Assembly: GCA_028726925.1 (NCBI GenBank)
Contig: JAQYPI010000020.1
Span: 1-14,836 of the forward strand
Reading direction: 5' to 3'
DNA length: 14,836 bases
Source of the DNA: Caryophanales bacterium
Lineage (GTDB): Bacteria; Bacillota_I; Bacilli_A; RFN20; CAG-826
Shown here: positions 7,423-14,043 of the stretch, in pieces
Numbering within the stretch: position 1 is the first letter of the stretch
Layout: each line of letters starts with the position of its first letter
Translations under genes and position numbers: made by a program
The notes under the pieces: generated by a model
What the model was told of the DNA's origin: nothing
Database searches by the model: none
Seen by the model: the letters and a program-made list of their open reading frames with translations, nothing else

Positions 7423-8223
7423 ATGAAACCCTTTTTCGGTGGCCGATACGACAAATGTGTCGCGGATGACGGCTTTTCGTTCGCCATCATCGAAAGCAAC
7501 GCGACTTCTGGCAAGGAGCTTCAGCTCATCTTCGCGGATGGCGCCCATTTCCTGAAGGACGTAACCGCTTTGAAACGAACGGACCAAGGCATGGAAATCC
7601 ACGTTGAAGAGGATGGTTTATCGATCCACGCCTCCCTTGTTTTCGGTCCGCTTCATCCCCTCAGCAAACCTGTCATGGGGCCTTTTCGGCATTTCAAGAT
7701 GCAATGCAACCACGCGGTTTATTCCATGTTCCATTCCGTGAAAGGAACGTTCCTTCATAACGGGATCCTCCACGAATTCCACGATGGTTATGGCTACGCG
7801 GAAGGGGATTATGGGACTTCCTTCCCCGAAGGCTACGTTTGGTTCAATTCCTCCGGGAAGGATTATGGGGTGACGTTCGCCTATGCGACGATCCCTTTCG
7901 GGCTCATCCGGTTCCACGGCCTTCTTGCGTTCATCAAGACGGAAAAGGGGGAGTGGCGCCTTACGACCTATACGGGCGCGCGGGTCCTTTCCTGTTCCAA
8001 GAACTGCATCGTGGTCAAAAAGGGCAAATACCGCCTCGAAATTACCCCTTCCTTCCGGGAAGGGCATGCCCTCAAAGCGCCCGCGGAAGGGGCCATGAAG
8101 CGCCTCATCAAGGAGAATCTCGCCGTCTCCTCCCACGTCGTGTTCAAAAAAGGGAAAGAGGTCATCCTGGAAAAAGACGACCCCCTGTCCTCGATGGAAT
8201 TCATGATGGAGGAGAAAGAATAA
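7423..8223 (+). CDS. Tocopherol-cyclase-like protein (PF14249-type fold), function unknown in bacteria
   Basis: Protein of 266 residues without signal peptide or membrane helices. The order of motifs follows a family common in Bacillota and annotated as tocopherol-cyclase-like: an N-terminal FFGGRYDK, then VMGPF (84-88), MQCNHAVYSMFHSVKG (93-108), GYGYAEGDYGTSFPEGYVW (122-140) and a late RLTTYTGA (179-186). The repeated 'GY-E-D-G-SFP--Y-W' core is the family's hallmark. A Bacillota bacterium of this type is not expected to make tocopherol, so the plant activity should not be transferred; a lipocalin-like small-molecule or lipid-binding role is only a guess. It is a stand-alone gene after the nifJ terminator, converging with the tRNA on the other strand. 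The Shine-Dalgarno AAAGGAGG decides the start. The family assignment is from remembered motif pattern, not a search. Confidence 0.7.
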   Translation: MKPFFGGRYDKCVADDGFSFAIIESNATSGKELQLIFADGAHFLKDVTALKRTDQGMEIHVEEDGLSIHASLVFGPLHPLSKPVMGPFRHFKMQCNHAVYSMFHSVKGTFLHNGILHEFHDGYGYAEGDYGTSFPEGYVWFNSSGKDYGVTFAYATIPFGLIRFHGLLAFIKTEKGEWRLTTYTGARVLSCSKNCIVVKKGKYRLEITPSFREGHALKAPAEGAMKRLIKENLAVSSHVVFKKGKEVILEKDDPLSSMEFMMEEKE

Positions 8224-8227
8224 ACGG

Positions 8228-8256
8228 CAAAAAGAAAACCCCGACCGAAGTCGGGG
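8228..8256 (-). terminator. Terminator of tRNA-Pro (minus strand, UUCG loop)
   Basis: Read on the minus strand: CCCCGAC, loop TTCG, GTCGGGG, then TTTTCTTTTT. The stem lies at 8239-8245 and 8250-8256. On the plus strand the same hairpin has no T-tract, so it is a poor terminator for the converging gene ending at 8223. Confidence 0.88.
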
Positions 8257-8268
8257 AAGGGGGTTAAC

Positions 8269-8345
8269 TGGTCGGAACGACGGGATTCGAACCCGTGACC
8301 TCTACCACCCCAAGGTAGCGCACTACCAAGCTGTGCTACGTCCCG
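8269..8345 (-). tRNA. tRNA-Pro, anticodon GGG
   Basis: A 77-nt cloverleaf with encoded CCA (8271-8269). Acceptor arm CGGGACG pairs with CGTTCCG and has the C1-G72 pair plus A73 typical of bacterial tRNA-Pro. D arm is GCAC/GTGC, anticodon stem CTACC/GGTAG with loop TTGGGGT, variable loop AGGTC, T arm ACGGG/CCCGT with loop TTCGAAT. The anticodon GGG reads CCC and CCU. A -10 TATAAT lies just upstream on the minus strand, and a terminator follows at 8256-8228. Confidence 0.96.
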
Positions 8346-8354
8346 GCGAAAGTT

Positions 8355-8360
8355 ATTATA
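8355..8360 (-). promoter_or_regulatory. -10 box of tRNA-Pro promoter
   Basis: Perfect TATAAT on the minus strand, ending 9 nt before the mature tRNA 5' end at 8345. No clear -35 is seen at 16-18 nt. No terminator is visible between the GGDEF gene stop (8404) and this point, so the tRNA may also receive read-through. Confidence 0.55.
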
Positions 8361-8403
8361 CTCGGGATGGGCATGTTTGCTACCCTGAGTTTCAATAGGA
8401 ATC

Positions 8404-9393
8404 TTAGCGGCCCGCTTCTTTTGCGAAATTCTCGATTTTCGCGTCGATTTTCCCGTCTTTGAGGAGGGCGGCGATTTCCTTGACGTCATAAAGGACGTAG
8501 AGGCGTTTCTTCCGCTTCGCGTCGTACATCGCAAGGTCGCTTAGGAGGCAGGCGTCGAAGAAATTATGATCGTCGAATACGGCTTTCGGCCCGGAATGCT
8601 CGTAACGAACGATGCCGAACGAGGCGTCGCAGACGAAATCCTTGAGGGCCGCGAATCGCTTCTCCGATAGCCCTTGGAGGAAGGCGCTGATTTTCTTGAC
8701 CAAGGCGATGGCCTCGTTTTCTTCGTCTTTGAACAAAAGGAAGAAGAACTCGTCCCCGGACCGACGATAGAAAATGGTGTCGGAATCCGCGATGGAAATG
8801 AGGTAGGCGCCGATGTCTTGCAAAACCAAATCCCCAAATTCATGGCCCAAGGCATCGTTGATTTCCTTGAAGCGATTGAGGTCGAAAAGGCAAAGATAGG
8901 CGTTTCTTTCGTGGTTTTGTAAATGCTCTTTCAACGTGAAGTAGTTATAAAGGCCGGTCAAGCGGTCTTGGTAGGCGCTTTTGACGAAATAATTGAGGTC
9001 GTAAGCGACGAGATCGAGCTCGGCGAAGACGAAGACGCGGACGTTTTGTTCCTCACTGTAGTACATGGACATCGTGAGGTTGATGGTCTTCCCGTCGTCA
9101 AGGATCGGGAGGATGAAAGAACGTGGCTGCCGGTTGATGGAACGGGACCGGAAGGCGTTGAGCAGCCCTTTCTTATAATCTTCGTAGCCACGGGCCTCGC
9201 AAATGGCGCTTTTGGGGTCGAGAGCCAGGACGAGATCGCGCGGGGTCCGGAGATTCCCGAGGCTGAAAACGGAAAAGGAATTGAGCAAAAAATAAAACGG
9301 CTCGTCCGCGAGATTAGGGCCTTCTTGGATCTTGGCCACCACAAATCGACTCGTTTCTTTTAAGAGACGATATGTCTCTTGCATCGGGTTCAT
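8404..9393 (-). CDS. GGDEF-family protein, probable diguanylate cyclase (SGDEF variant)
   Basis: Protein of 329 residues, predicted soluble. The C-terminal half (about 140-305) is a GGDEF domain. It contains DRLTGLYNY (143-151), the metal-site aspartate in DLNRFKEIND (171-180), GHEFGD (183-188) and the signature RRSGDEF (210-216), where the first Gly is Ser. The Asp-Glu pair is intact, and some SGDEF proteins are known to be active, so synthesis of c-di-GMP from GTP is plausible. No RxxD inhibitory site is seen before the signature. The N-terminal 140 residues look like a small PAS-like sensor but without a motif I can name. The start at 9393 (MNPMQ) is used because the -10 box lies only 6 nt upstream; the frame is open to 9465, but those codons overlap and lie upstream of the promoter. 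It diverges from uvrA. Confidence 0.85.
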   Translation of the reverse strand: MNPMQETYRLLKETSRFVVAKIQEGPNLADEPFYFLLNSFSVFSLGNLRTPRDLVLALDPKSAICEARGYEDYKKGLLNAFRSRSINRQPRSFILPILDDGKTINLTMSMYYSEEQNVRVFVFAELDLVAYDLNYFVKSAYQDRLTGLYNYFTLKEHLQNHERNAYLCLFDLNRFKEINDALGHEFGDLVLQDIGAYLISIADSDTIFYRRSGDEFFFLLFKDEENEAIALVKKISAFLQGLSEKRFAALKDFVCDASFGIVRYEHSGPKAVFDDHNFFDACLLSDLAMYDAKRKKRLYVLYDVKEIAALLKDGKIDAKIENFAKEAGR

Positions 9394-9399
9394 GCGGAT

Positions 9400-9408
9400 A
9401 GTATAGCA
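9400..9408 (-). promoter_or_regulatory. Extended -10 promoter of the GGDEF gene, leaderless layout
   Basis: Minus strand TGCTATACT, an extended -10 (TGn plus TATACT at 9405-9400), followed by only 6 nt before the ATG at 9393. No -35 resemblance at the expected place, which an extended -10 can compensate for. Confidence 0.6.
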
Positions 9409-9421
9409 CAACGCCTTTTTC

Positions 9422-9451
9422 GGGGTACGCCCCCTTTTTCCTAAGGAAAAA
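9422..9451. repeat. Two adjacent inverted repeats between divergent GGDEF and uvrA promoters
   Basis: GGGG-TACG-CCCC (9422-9433) is immediately followed by TTTTTCC-TAA-GGAAAAA (9435-9451). Both lie in the 78-bp gap between the two start codons. The second ends 5 nt before the uvrA -10. They may be regulator sites shared by both genes. The first plus its T run also resembles a short terminator on the plus strand. Confidence 0.45.
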
Positions 9452-9456
9452 CAAGG

Positions 9457-9462
9457 TATAAT
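9457..9462 (+). promoter_or_regulatory. uvrA -10 box, leaderless layout
   Basis: Perfect TATAAT 9 nt before ATG 9472; the expected leader is two to three bases at most. The -35 region (about 9434-9440) is a T run with weak similarity. No LexA/DinR-like CGAAC-n4-GTTCG box is visible. Confidence 0.6.
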
Positions 9463-9471
9463 CAACCCGCG

Positions 9472-12351
9472 ATGGAAGAAGTCAAGAATTCAAAGAACCA
9501 CATTCTCGTCAAAGGGGCCCGCGAGAACAACCTCAAGGACATATCCGTGGAAATCCCCAAGGGAACCCTCACGGTTTTCACCGGGGTATCCGGATCCGGG
9601 AAAAGCTCTTTGGCTTTCGACACGATTTTCGCGGAAGGGCAAAGGCGCTACGTCGAATCCCTTTCTTCTTATGCCCGCCAATTCCTCGGCGGTTTCGAAA
9701 AGCCGGACGTCGACGCGATCGATGGCCTTTCCCCGGCCATCTCGATCGACCAGAAAAGCACGTCCCACAACCCGCGTTCGAGCGTCGGCACCGTCACGGA
9801 AATCTATGACTACCTCCGCTTGCTTTTCGCGCGCATCGGCACCCCGTATTGCCCTAAACACAACGAACCCATCCATGCGTATTCCCCCACCGCGATGACC
9901 GACGCGATCCTCCGTTACGAAGACGGGAGCAAAATCCAGATCCTTGCCCCGGTCATCTCGCACGAGAAAGGGACCCACGAAAAGACGGTCCAACGCCTTC
10001 GCAAAGACGGCTATGCCCGCCTTCGCGTCGATGGGGAAATGATGCTCATCGAAGACTTCAAGCCTCTCGACAAGAACAAAAGGCACGACATCGAGGTCGT
10101 CGTGGACCGCGTGATCGTGAAAGATGGCATCCGCCCCCGCGTCGCGGAAGACGTCGAGCTCGCCTTGAAACTGGGGGATGGGTACCTCATCATCCTTTCT
10201 CCGAACGGCGAGCGCCTCCTTTCCTCGCACCATAGTTGCCCGAAATGCGGCTTTTCGGTTCCTTCCCTCGAACCCCGCCTCTTTTCGTTCAACGCCCCCC
10301 TTGGATGCTGCCCGGATTGCCATGGCTTAGGCATCAAGCGCGAGGTTGCCTTGGATTTGCTTGTTCCGGACCCCTCCCTCAGCATCAACCAAGGTGGCAT
10401 CCGCTATTACCAGAACGTCGTGGGGAGCACGAACCTCGATTGGCAAGAGTACACGTTCCTTTGCGATCATTACGGCATTTCGCGGGACAAGCCCATCGCG
10501 GAATTCACGGAACGGGAGAAGAACATCGCCTTCATCGGTTCCCCGGACATCCTGGATTACACGTTGACTTCGGTGAACGGCAATCTCATGCGCCGAAAGA
10601 ATTACATCCAGGGGCCCAAGACGAAAATCGAACGCCTTTACGCGGAGACTTCCTCCTCGTTCATGCGTCAATATTACGAATCCTTCATGCGCGATACGGT
10701 ATGCGTCACGTGCCACGGCGCGCGCCTTAACGATGCCGCCCTGTCTGTCAAAGTCGGGGGACTCAACATCTTCGAGGCCACGGAACTGAGCCTCGACCGT
10801 TTTTTGCTTTGGATCAACGAGGTTTCCTCGTCCTTGAACGAAACCGAACACGCGATCGCGGACATGGTCCTCAAGGAAATCCGCAATCGCGCGAGTTTCC
10901 TCGTGGACGTGGGCCTCGATTATCTGACTTTGTCCCGTTACGCGATGACTTTGTCCGGAGGCGAAGCCCAACGCATTCGTCTCGCGACCCAAATCGGCTC
11001 GAAGCTTTCCGGCGTCCTTTATGTCTTGGACGAACCTTCCATCGGCCTTCACCAACGGGATAATGACAAACTCATCAAGACCTTGAAGGAGATGCGCGAC
11101 TTGGGGAACACCTTGATCGTCGTCGAGCATGACGAGGATACCATGCGTTCCGCGGATTACATCGTCGACATCGGCCCGGGCGCGGGCATCCATGGCGGCA
11201 ACCTCGTCTATCAAGGCGATGAAAAGGGGCTCGAGGCCTGCGAGGCATCGATCACCGGCCAGTTCCTATCGGGGAAACGATTCATCCCCGTCCCGGCCCA
11301 CCGGAGAAAAGGGAACGGGAAGTTCATCGAGATCCGCGGGGCGTACGAGCACAACCTCAAAAACGTGAACGTGCAGATTCCGCTAGGCGAATTTGTGCTG
11401 GTCACGGGCGTTTCGGGCTCGGGCAAGAGTTCGCTTGTCAACGAGACCTTAGTCAAGGCGATCGACGACGCCTTGAGCCGGAAAAAGGACATATTCCCCC
11501 CGAAAATCAAAGGACTCAGCGGCCTCGAGAACATCGATAAGCTGATTAACATCACCCAAGAACCGATCGGCAGGACCCCCCGAAGCAATCCCGCGACCTA
11601 CACGGGCGTCTTTGACGACATCCGCGCCTTGTTCGCCGAGACGGATGAGGCGAGGGCGCAAGGGTATGACAAGGGCCGCTTTTCCTTCAACGTCAAAGGC
11701 GGTCGTTGCGAGAAGTGCCAAGGGGCGGGCGTGACCCGCATCCCGATGTCGTTCCTGCCGGACGTCTACGTGAAATGCGACGAATGCCAAGGAAAACGTT
11801 ACAACGAGGAAACCCTTCGCTGCCTCTATAAGGGGAAGAGCATCTACGATGTCCTCGATATGCGCATCGAGGAAGCCGTGGAATTCTTCGCGAATCGGCC
11901 GCAGATCTTGCGGAAAATCAAGACCCTCATGGACGTCGGCCTCGGCTACATCAAGCTGGGGCAGCCCGCGACGGAACTCTCGGGTGGGGAAGCTCAACGC
12001 GTGAAACTCGCGACCGAATTGCAGCGCCGCTCGACCGGGAAAACGCTCTATGTCCTCGACGAACCGACCACGGGCCTCCATTCTGCGGATGTCGATATGC
12101 TTTTGCGCGTGCTGCAGAAAATCGTCGACAACGGCGACACGGTCCTCGTGATCGAGCATAACCTCGACGTGATCAAGCAGGCCGACTGGATCATCGATCT
12201 CGGTCCTCTAGGCGGGGATAAAGGCGGACAAATCATCGCGACCGGCACCCCGGAAGAAGTGGCGGAGAATCCTAACAGCTTCACGGGGCAATATCTCAAG
12301 CGCATCCTGGCGGAAGCACGCGAAAAGGGGCAGGTCCTCGACGAAGAATGA
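9472..12351 (+). CDS. uvrA: Excinuclease ABC subunit A
   Basis: Protein of 959 residues, full length for UvrA, the damage-sensing ATPase that loads UvrB in nucleotide excision repair. The first ATPase half has Walker A GVSGSGKSS (38-46, K44) and the family block YVESLSSYARQFLGG. A zinc module with C256/C259 and C280/C283 follows, then ABC signature LSGGEAQR from L494 and Walker B LDEPSIGLH. The second half has Walker A GVSGSGKSS (646-654, K652), the essential C-terminal zinc finger C746/C749-C769/C772, signature LSGGEAQR from L836 and Walker B LDEPTTGLH. Nothing is missing. uvrB is not in the window. ATG 9472 gives the usual short N-terminus before the conserved VKGARENNL. There is no Shine-Dalgarno, in line with the promoter placement. 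No clear terminator precedes lgt, 44 nt downstream. Confidence 0.98.
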   Translation: MEEVKNSKNHILVKGARENNLKDISVEIPKGTLTVFTGVSGSGKSSLAFDTIFAEGQRRYVESLSSYARQFLGGFEKPDVDAIDGLSPAISIDQKSTSHNPRSSVGTVTEIYDYLRLLFARIGTPYCPKHNEPIHAYSPTAMTDAILRYEDGSKIQILAPVISHEKGTHEKTVQRLRKDGYARLRVDGEMMLIEDFKPLDKNKRHDIEVVVDRVIVKDGIRPRVAEDVELALKLGDGYLIILSPNGERLLSSHHSCPKCGFSVPSLEPRLFSFNAPLGCCPDCHGLGIKREVALDLLVPDPSLSINQGGIRYYQNVVGSTNLDWQEYTFLCDHYGISRDKPIAEFTEREKNIAFIGSPDILDYTLTSVNGNLMRRKNYIQGPKTKIERLYAETSSSFMRQYYESFMRDTVCVTCHGARLNDAALSVKVGGLNIFEATELSLDRFLLWINEVSSSLNETEHAIADMVLKEIRNRASFLVDVGLDYLTLSRYAMTLSGGEAQRIRLATQIGSKLSGVLYVLDEPSIGLHQRDNDKLIKTLKEMRDLGNTLIVVEHDEDTMRSADYIVDIGPGAGIHGGNLVYQGDEKGLEACEASITGQFLSGKRFIPVPAHRRKGNGKFIEIRGAYEHNLKNVNVQIPLGEFVLVTGVSGSGKSSLVNETLVKAIDDALSRKKDIFPPKIKGLSGLENIDKLINITQEPIGRTPRSNPATYTGVFDDIRALFAETDEARAQGYDKGRFSFNVKGGRCEKCQGAGVTRIPMSFLPDVYVKCDECQGKRYNEETLRCLYKGKSIYDVLDMRIEEAVEFFANRPQILRKIKTLMDVGLGYIKLGQPATELSGGEAQRVKLATELQRRSTGKTLYVLDEPTTGLHSADVDMLLRVLQKIVDNGDTVLVIEHNLDVIKQADWIIDLGPLGGDKGGQIIATGTPEEVAENPNSFTGQYLKRILAEAREKGQVLDEE

Positions 12352-12359
12352 GCCCCTTC

Positions 12360-12388
12360 TTTACCGCTTTGCAAAAAGAAAAGATAAT
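12360..12388 (+). promoter_or_regulatory. lgt promoter, leaderless layout
   Basis: -35 TTTACC (12360-12365), 17-nt spacer, -10 GATAAT (12383-12388), then 7 nt to ATG 12396. No Shine-Dalgarno precedes the ATG. Both hexamers are 4-5 of 6 matches. Confidence 0.5.
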
Positions 12389-12395
12389 GTAGCAC

Positions 12396-13865
12396 ATGAA
12401 ATACGCATTTCTCGTCTTGGGCATCCTGCTTTTGACCTTCGGGGTCTATGGGGTCGTTAAGAACGTTCGCGAATATCGCAAGGAAAAAGGCGCGAATGAA
12501 TTCTCGAAGAAGCAAGGCTATTGGTTCCTCGGCAGCGCGATTGCCTATGCCGCTTCCGGCTTCTTCCTCCAACTTTCCATCCACTCGTTCGCCGAATTTG
12601 AACTGACCGCGGGCGCCGCGGCCATGAGCCTCATCGGGGCGGCGCTTTTCACGCTTTTCTTCGGAACCTTGTGGAGCGCTTTCTACCTTCGCTTCTATCT
12701 CCCCGACCTGACGGAAAAGCAAATGAAAGCGGTCAAGCTGTGCCTCTATGGGTCGATTCCCCTTGCCGTTTTCTCTTTTCTCCTGATGGGCGAAGGGGTT
12801 GGCCCGGCCTTGACGTATCCTTTGGTTTGCGGGTTTTCCATTAATGACACCGGCTGGCATTGGCTGACCGCTGCCAATCTCGGTGATCCCGCGATCAATA
12901 GCGGCTTCAGCGTTCGCTGGTATGGCGTCATCATCGTGTTCGGTGCTCTCGTCTGCTATTGGGTGAGCGACCACAAGTTCTATCAAAAATACGGTAAGCA
13001 TGGCATTCTCGAAACCTGCTTGCTCTTCGCTTTCCCCGGCGGTATCCTCGGCGCCCGCATCTGGTATGTCGTCGGCAACTGGGAACGCGAGGGATTCGGC
13101 GATAACATCATGGAGATCTTCCGCATTTGGGACGGGGGGCTCACGATCCTCGGAGGTGCCGTTGGGGGCATTCTCGCCGGCGTGACGTATGTCCTCATCC
13201 GCCGCAAATGGGTCGACATCCGTTTCGGCATGGACGTCGTCGTCCCCACGATTTTGCTTGGCCAAGCCATCGGGCGTTGGGGCAATTTCTTCAACAACGA
13301 AGTCTATGGGCAAACCGTGGCTCTTGCCAACGGCTGGAGCTGGTTGCCTTCCTGGATCGCCGGCCAGATGCATTTCGATGGGGCGACCCGCGCTTTCTTG
13401 CCGGAAGGCATGATCAACGTCCCTCTCTTCCTCATCGAGAGCTTGCTCAACATCGCGGGTTATTTCATCATCGCCTACCTCATTCCCCATATTTGGAAAA
13501 AGACTCGGGGGCTTGGTGTGCTTTCGGGCTTTTATCTCCTTTGGTACGGGATCGTCCGCATCATCATGGAGCCCTTGCGCAACCCCCAATACCAGATGGG
13601 CGTCAACAATATGTGGTCCATCTGGAATTCCCTTGTCTATATCATCCTCGGCGTGATCTTGATCGCCGTCTTCCAAATCCTTTGGGTCGTCCAAGGAGGG
13701 AAGACCTGGGCGCGGGGATCGCTCGAGGCCGCGGAAGAGAAAGCCGCGAAGAAAGCAACCGTCGGCAGGCGGACCTCGGAGGTCGCGAAGAAAGACGTCC
13801 TTTCCGCCCCCAAGACCATCATCGGAGAAGAACCGAAACCCAACGACCCTCCGAAGGAGGAATGA
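12396..13865 (+). CDS. lgt: Prolipoprotein diacylglyceryl transferase with extra N-terminal membrane domain
   Basis: Lgt transfers diacylglycerol from phosphatidylglycerol to the lipobox cysteine of prolipoproteins in the cytoplasmic membrane. The signature GRWGNFFNNEVYG (293-305) is intact, including R294, N297 and E302. The Lgt core begins near residue 170 with FSVRWYGVI and runs to about 440. At 489 residues the protein is far longer than the usual 260-300. The first ~165 residues add about four hydrophobic segments (about 2-22, 43-63, 76-100, 115-135), and the last ~50 are a charged, Lys/Glu/Pro-rich tail. In WDGGLTILGG (245-254), L252 sits where E. coli Lgt has catalytic-site His103 (motif GGMSFHGG). 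Many Bacillota carry another residue there, so activity is still likely. The lipoprotein genes in this window supply potential substrates. The Lgt assignment is firm; the role of the extra domain is unknown. Confidence 0.93.
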   Translation: MKYAFLVLGILLLTFGVYGVVKNVREYRKEKGANEFSKKQGYWFLGSAIAYAASGFFLQLSIHSFAEFELTAGAAAMSLIGAALFTLFFGTLWSAFYLRFYLPDLTEKQMKAVKLCLYGSIPLAVFSFLLMGEGVGPALTYPLVCGFSINDTGWHWLTAANLGDPAINSGFSVRWYGVIIVFGALVCYWVSDHKFYQKYGKHGILETCLLFAFPGGILGARIWYVVGNWEREGFGDNIMEIFRIWDGGLTILGGAVGGILAGVTYVLIRRKWVDIRFGMDVVVPTILLGQAIGRWGNFFNNEVYGQTVALANGWSWLPSWIAGQMHFDGATRAFLPEGMINVPLFLIESLLNIAGYFIIAYLIPHIWKKTRGLGVLSGFYLLWYGIVRIIMEPLRNPQYQMGVNNMWSIWNSLVYIILGVILIAVFQILWVVQGGKTWARGSLEAAEEKAAKKATVGRRTSEVAKKDVLSAPKTIIGEEPKPNDPPKEE

Positions 13866-14043
13866 CGTTCGGCGATTTACCGGTGTTATAACTTGTCGTT
13901 GTTTTAGTCCTATTTCTCAGCGTTTTATGATCGTTTTAAAGCGCTTTTAAAAAAATCTTTTCACATCCAATAGAAATAAGCTAACCTAAGAATATAGCGT
14001 GGCAAAAACATAACGACATATTATGTTTATGAAAGGGGAAAGA
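13866..14043. other. AT-rich intergenic segment at a compositional boundary
   Basis: From about 13,885 the sequence changes from GC-rich to roughly one third GC. It contains an AAAGCGCTTT palindrome (13938-13947), A/T runs, and the inverted repeat at 14006-14028. I see no GC-rich terminator for lgt here; CCTCC-GAA-GGAGG (13848-13860) lies inside the end of lgt and has no T-tract. A promoter for the next gene is not clear. Confidence 0.5.
14006..14028. repeat. Inverted repeat AAACATAA-n7-TTATGTTT upstream of the lipoprotein gene
   Basis: Perfect 8-bp arms (14006-14013, 14021-14028) with a 7-nt spacer, ending 15 nt before the ATG. A possible -10, TATTAT (14019-14024), overlaps the right arm. 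This is the geometry of a repressor operator; no -35 is evident and the regulator is unknown. Confidence 0.5.

Noticed and set aside
3703..7602. A 1299-codon open frame on the minus strand across nifJ.
   Set aside because: It is the antisense shadow of strongly C-ending codons in nifJ, with Glu/Asp/Val/Gly-rich low-complexity translation and no domain. Every NifJ motif lies on the plus strand.
8360..8390. Imperfect hairpin ACTCGGG ... CCCTGAGT between the GGDEF gene and tRNA-Pro, considered as a terminator for the GGDEF gene.
   Set aside because: It has a bulge, a 16-nt loop and no T-tract on the minus strand, and it abuts the tRNA -10 box.
9422..9439. GGGGTACGCCCC followed by CTTTTT, as a plus-strand terminator.
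   Set aside because: No plus-strand gene ends just upstream, the stem is only 4 bp, and the position between divergent promoters fits a regulatory site better.
9394..9465. Upstream extension of the GGDEF protein by 24 residues.
   Set aside because: It runs through the extended -10 promoter and the dyads shared with uvrA, so it would not be transcribed from that promoter.
12048..13694. A 548-codon minus-strand frame across the end of uvrA and lgt.
   Set aside because: It overlaps two clearly assigned genes on the other strand and has the same acidic low-complexity look as other antisense shadows.
13862..13891. Nine-codon reading frame overlapping the lgt stop (ATGA), just after AAGGAGG.
   Set aside because: GGAGG is only 1 nt from this ATG, too close for initiation, and the frame ends at once. 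It could be a remnant of a gene cut at the compositional boundary, but there is too little to support it.
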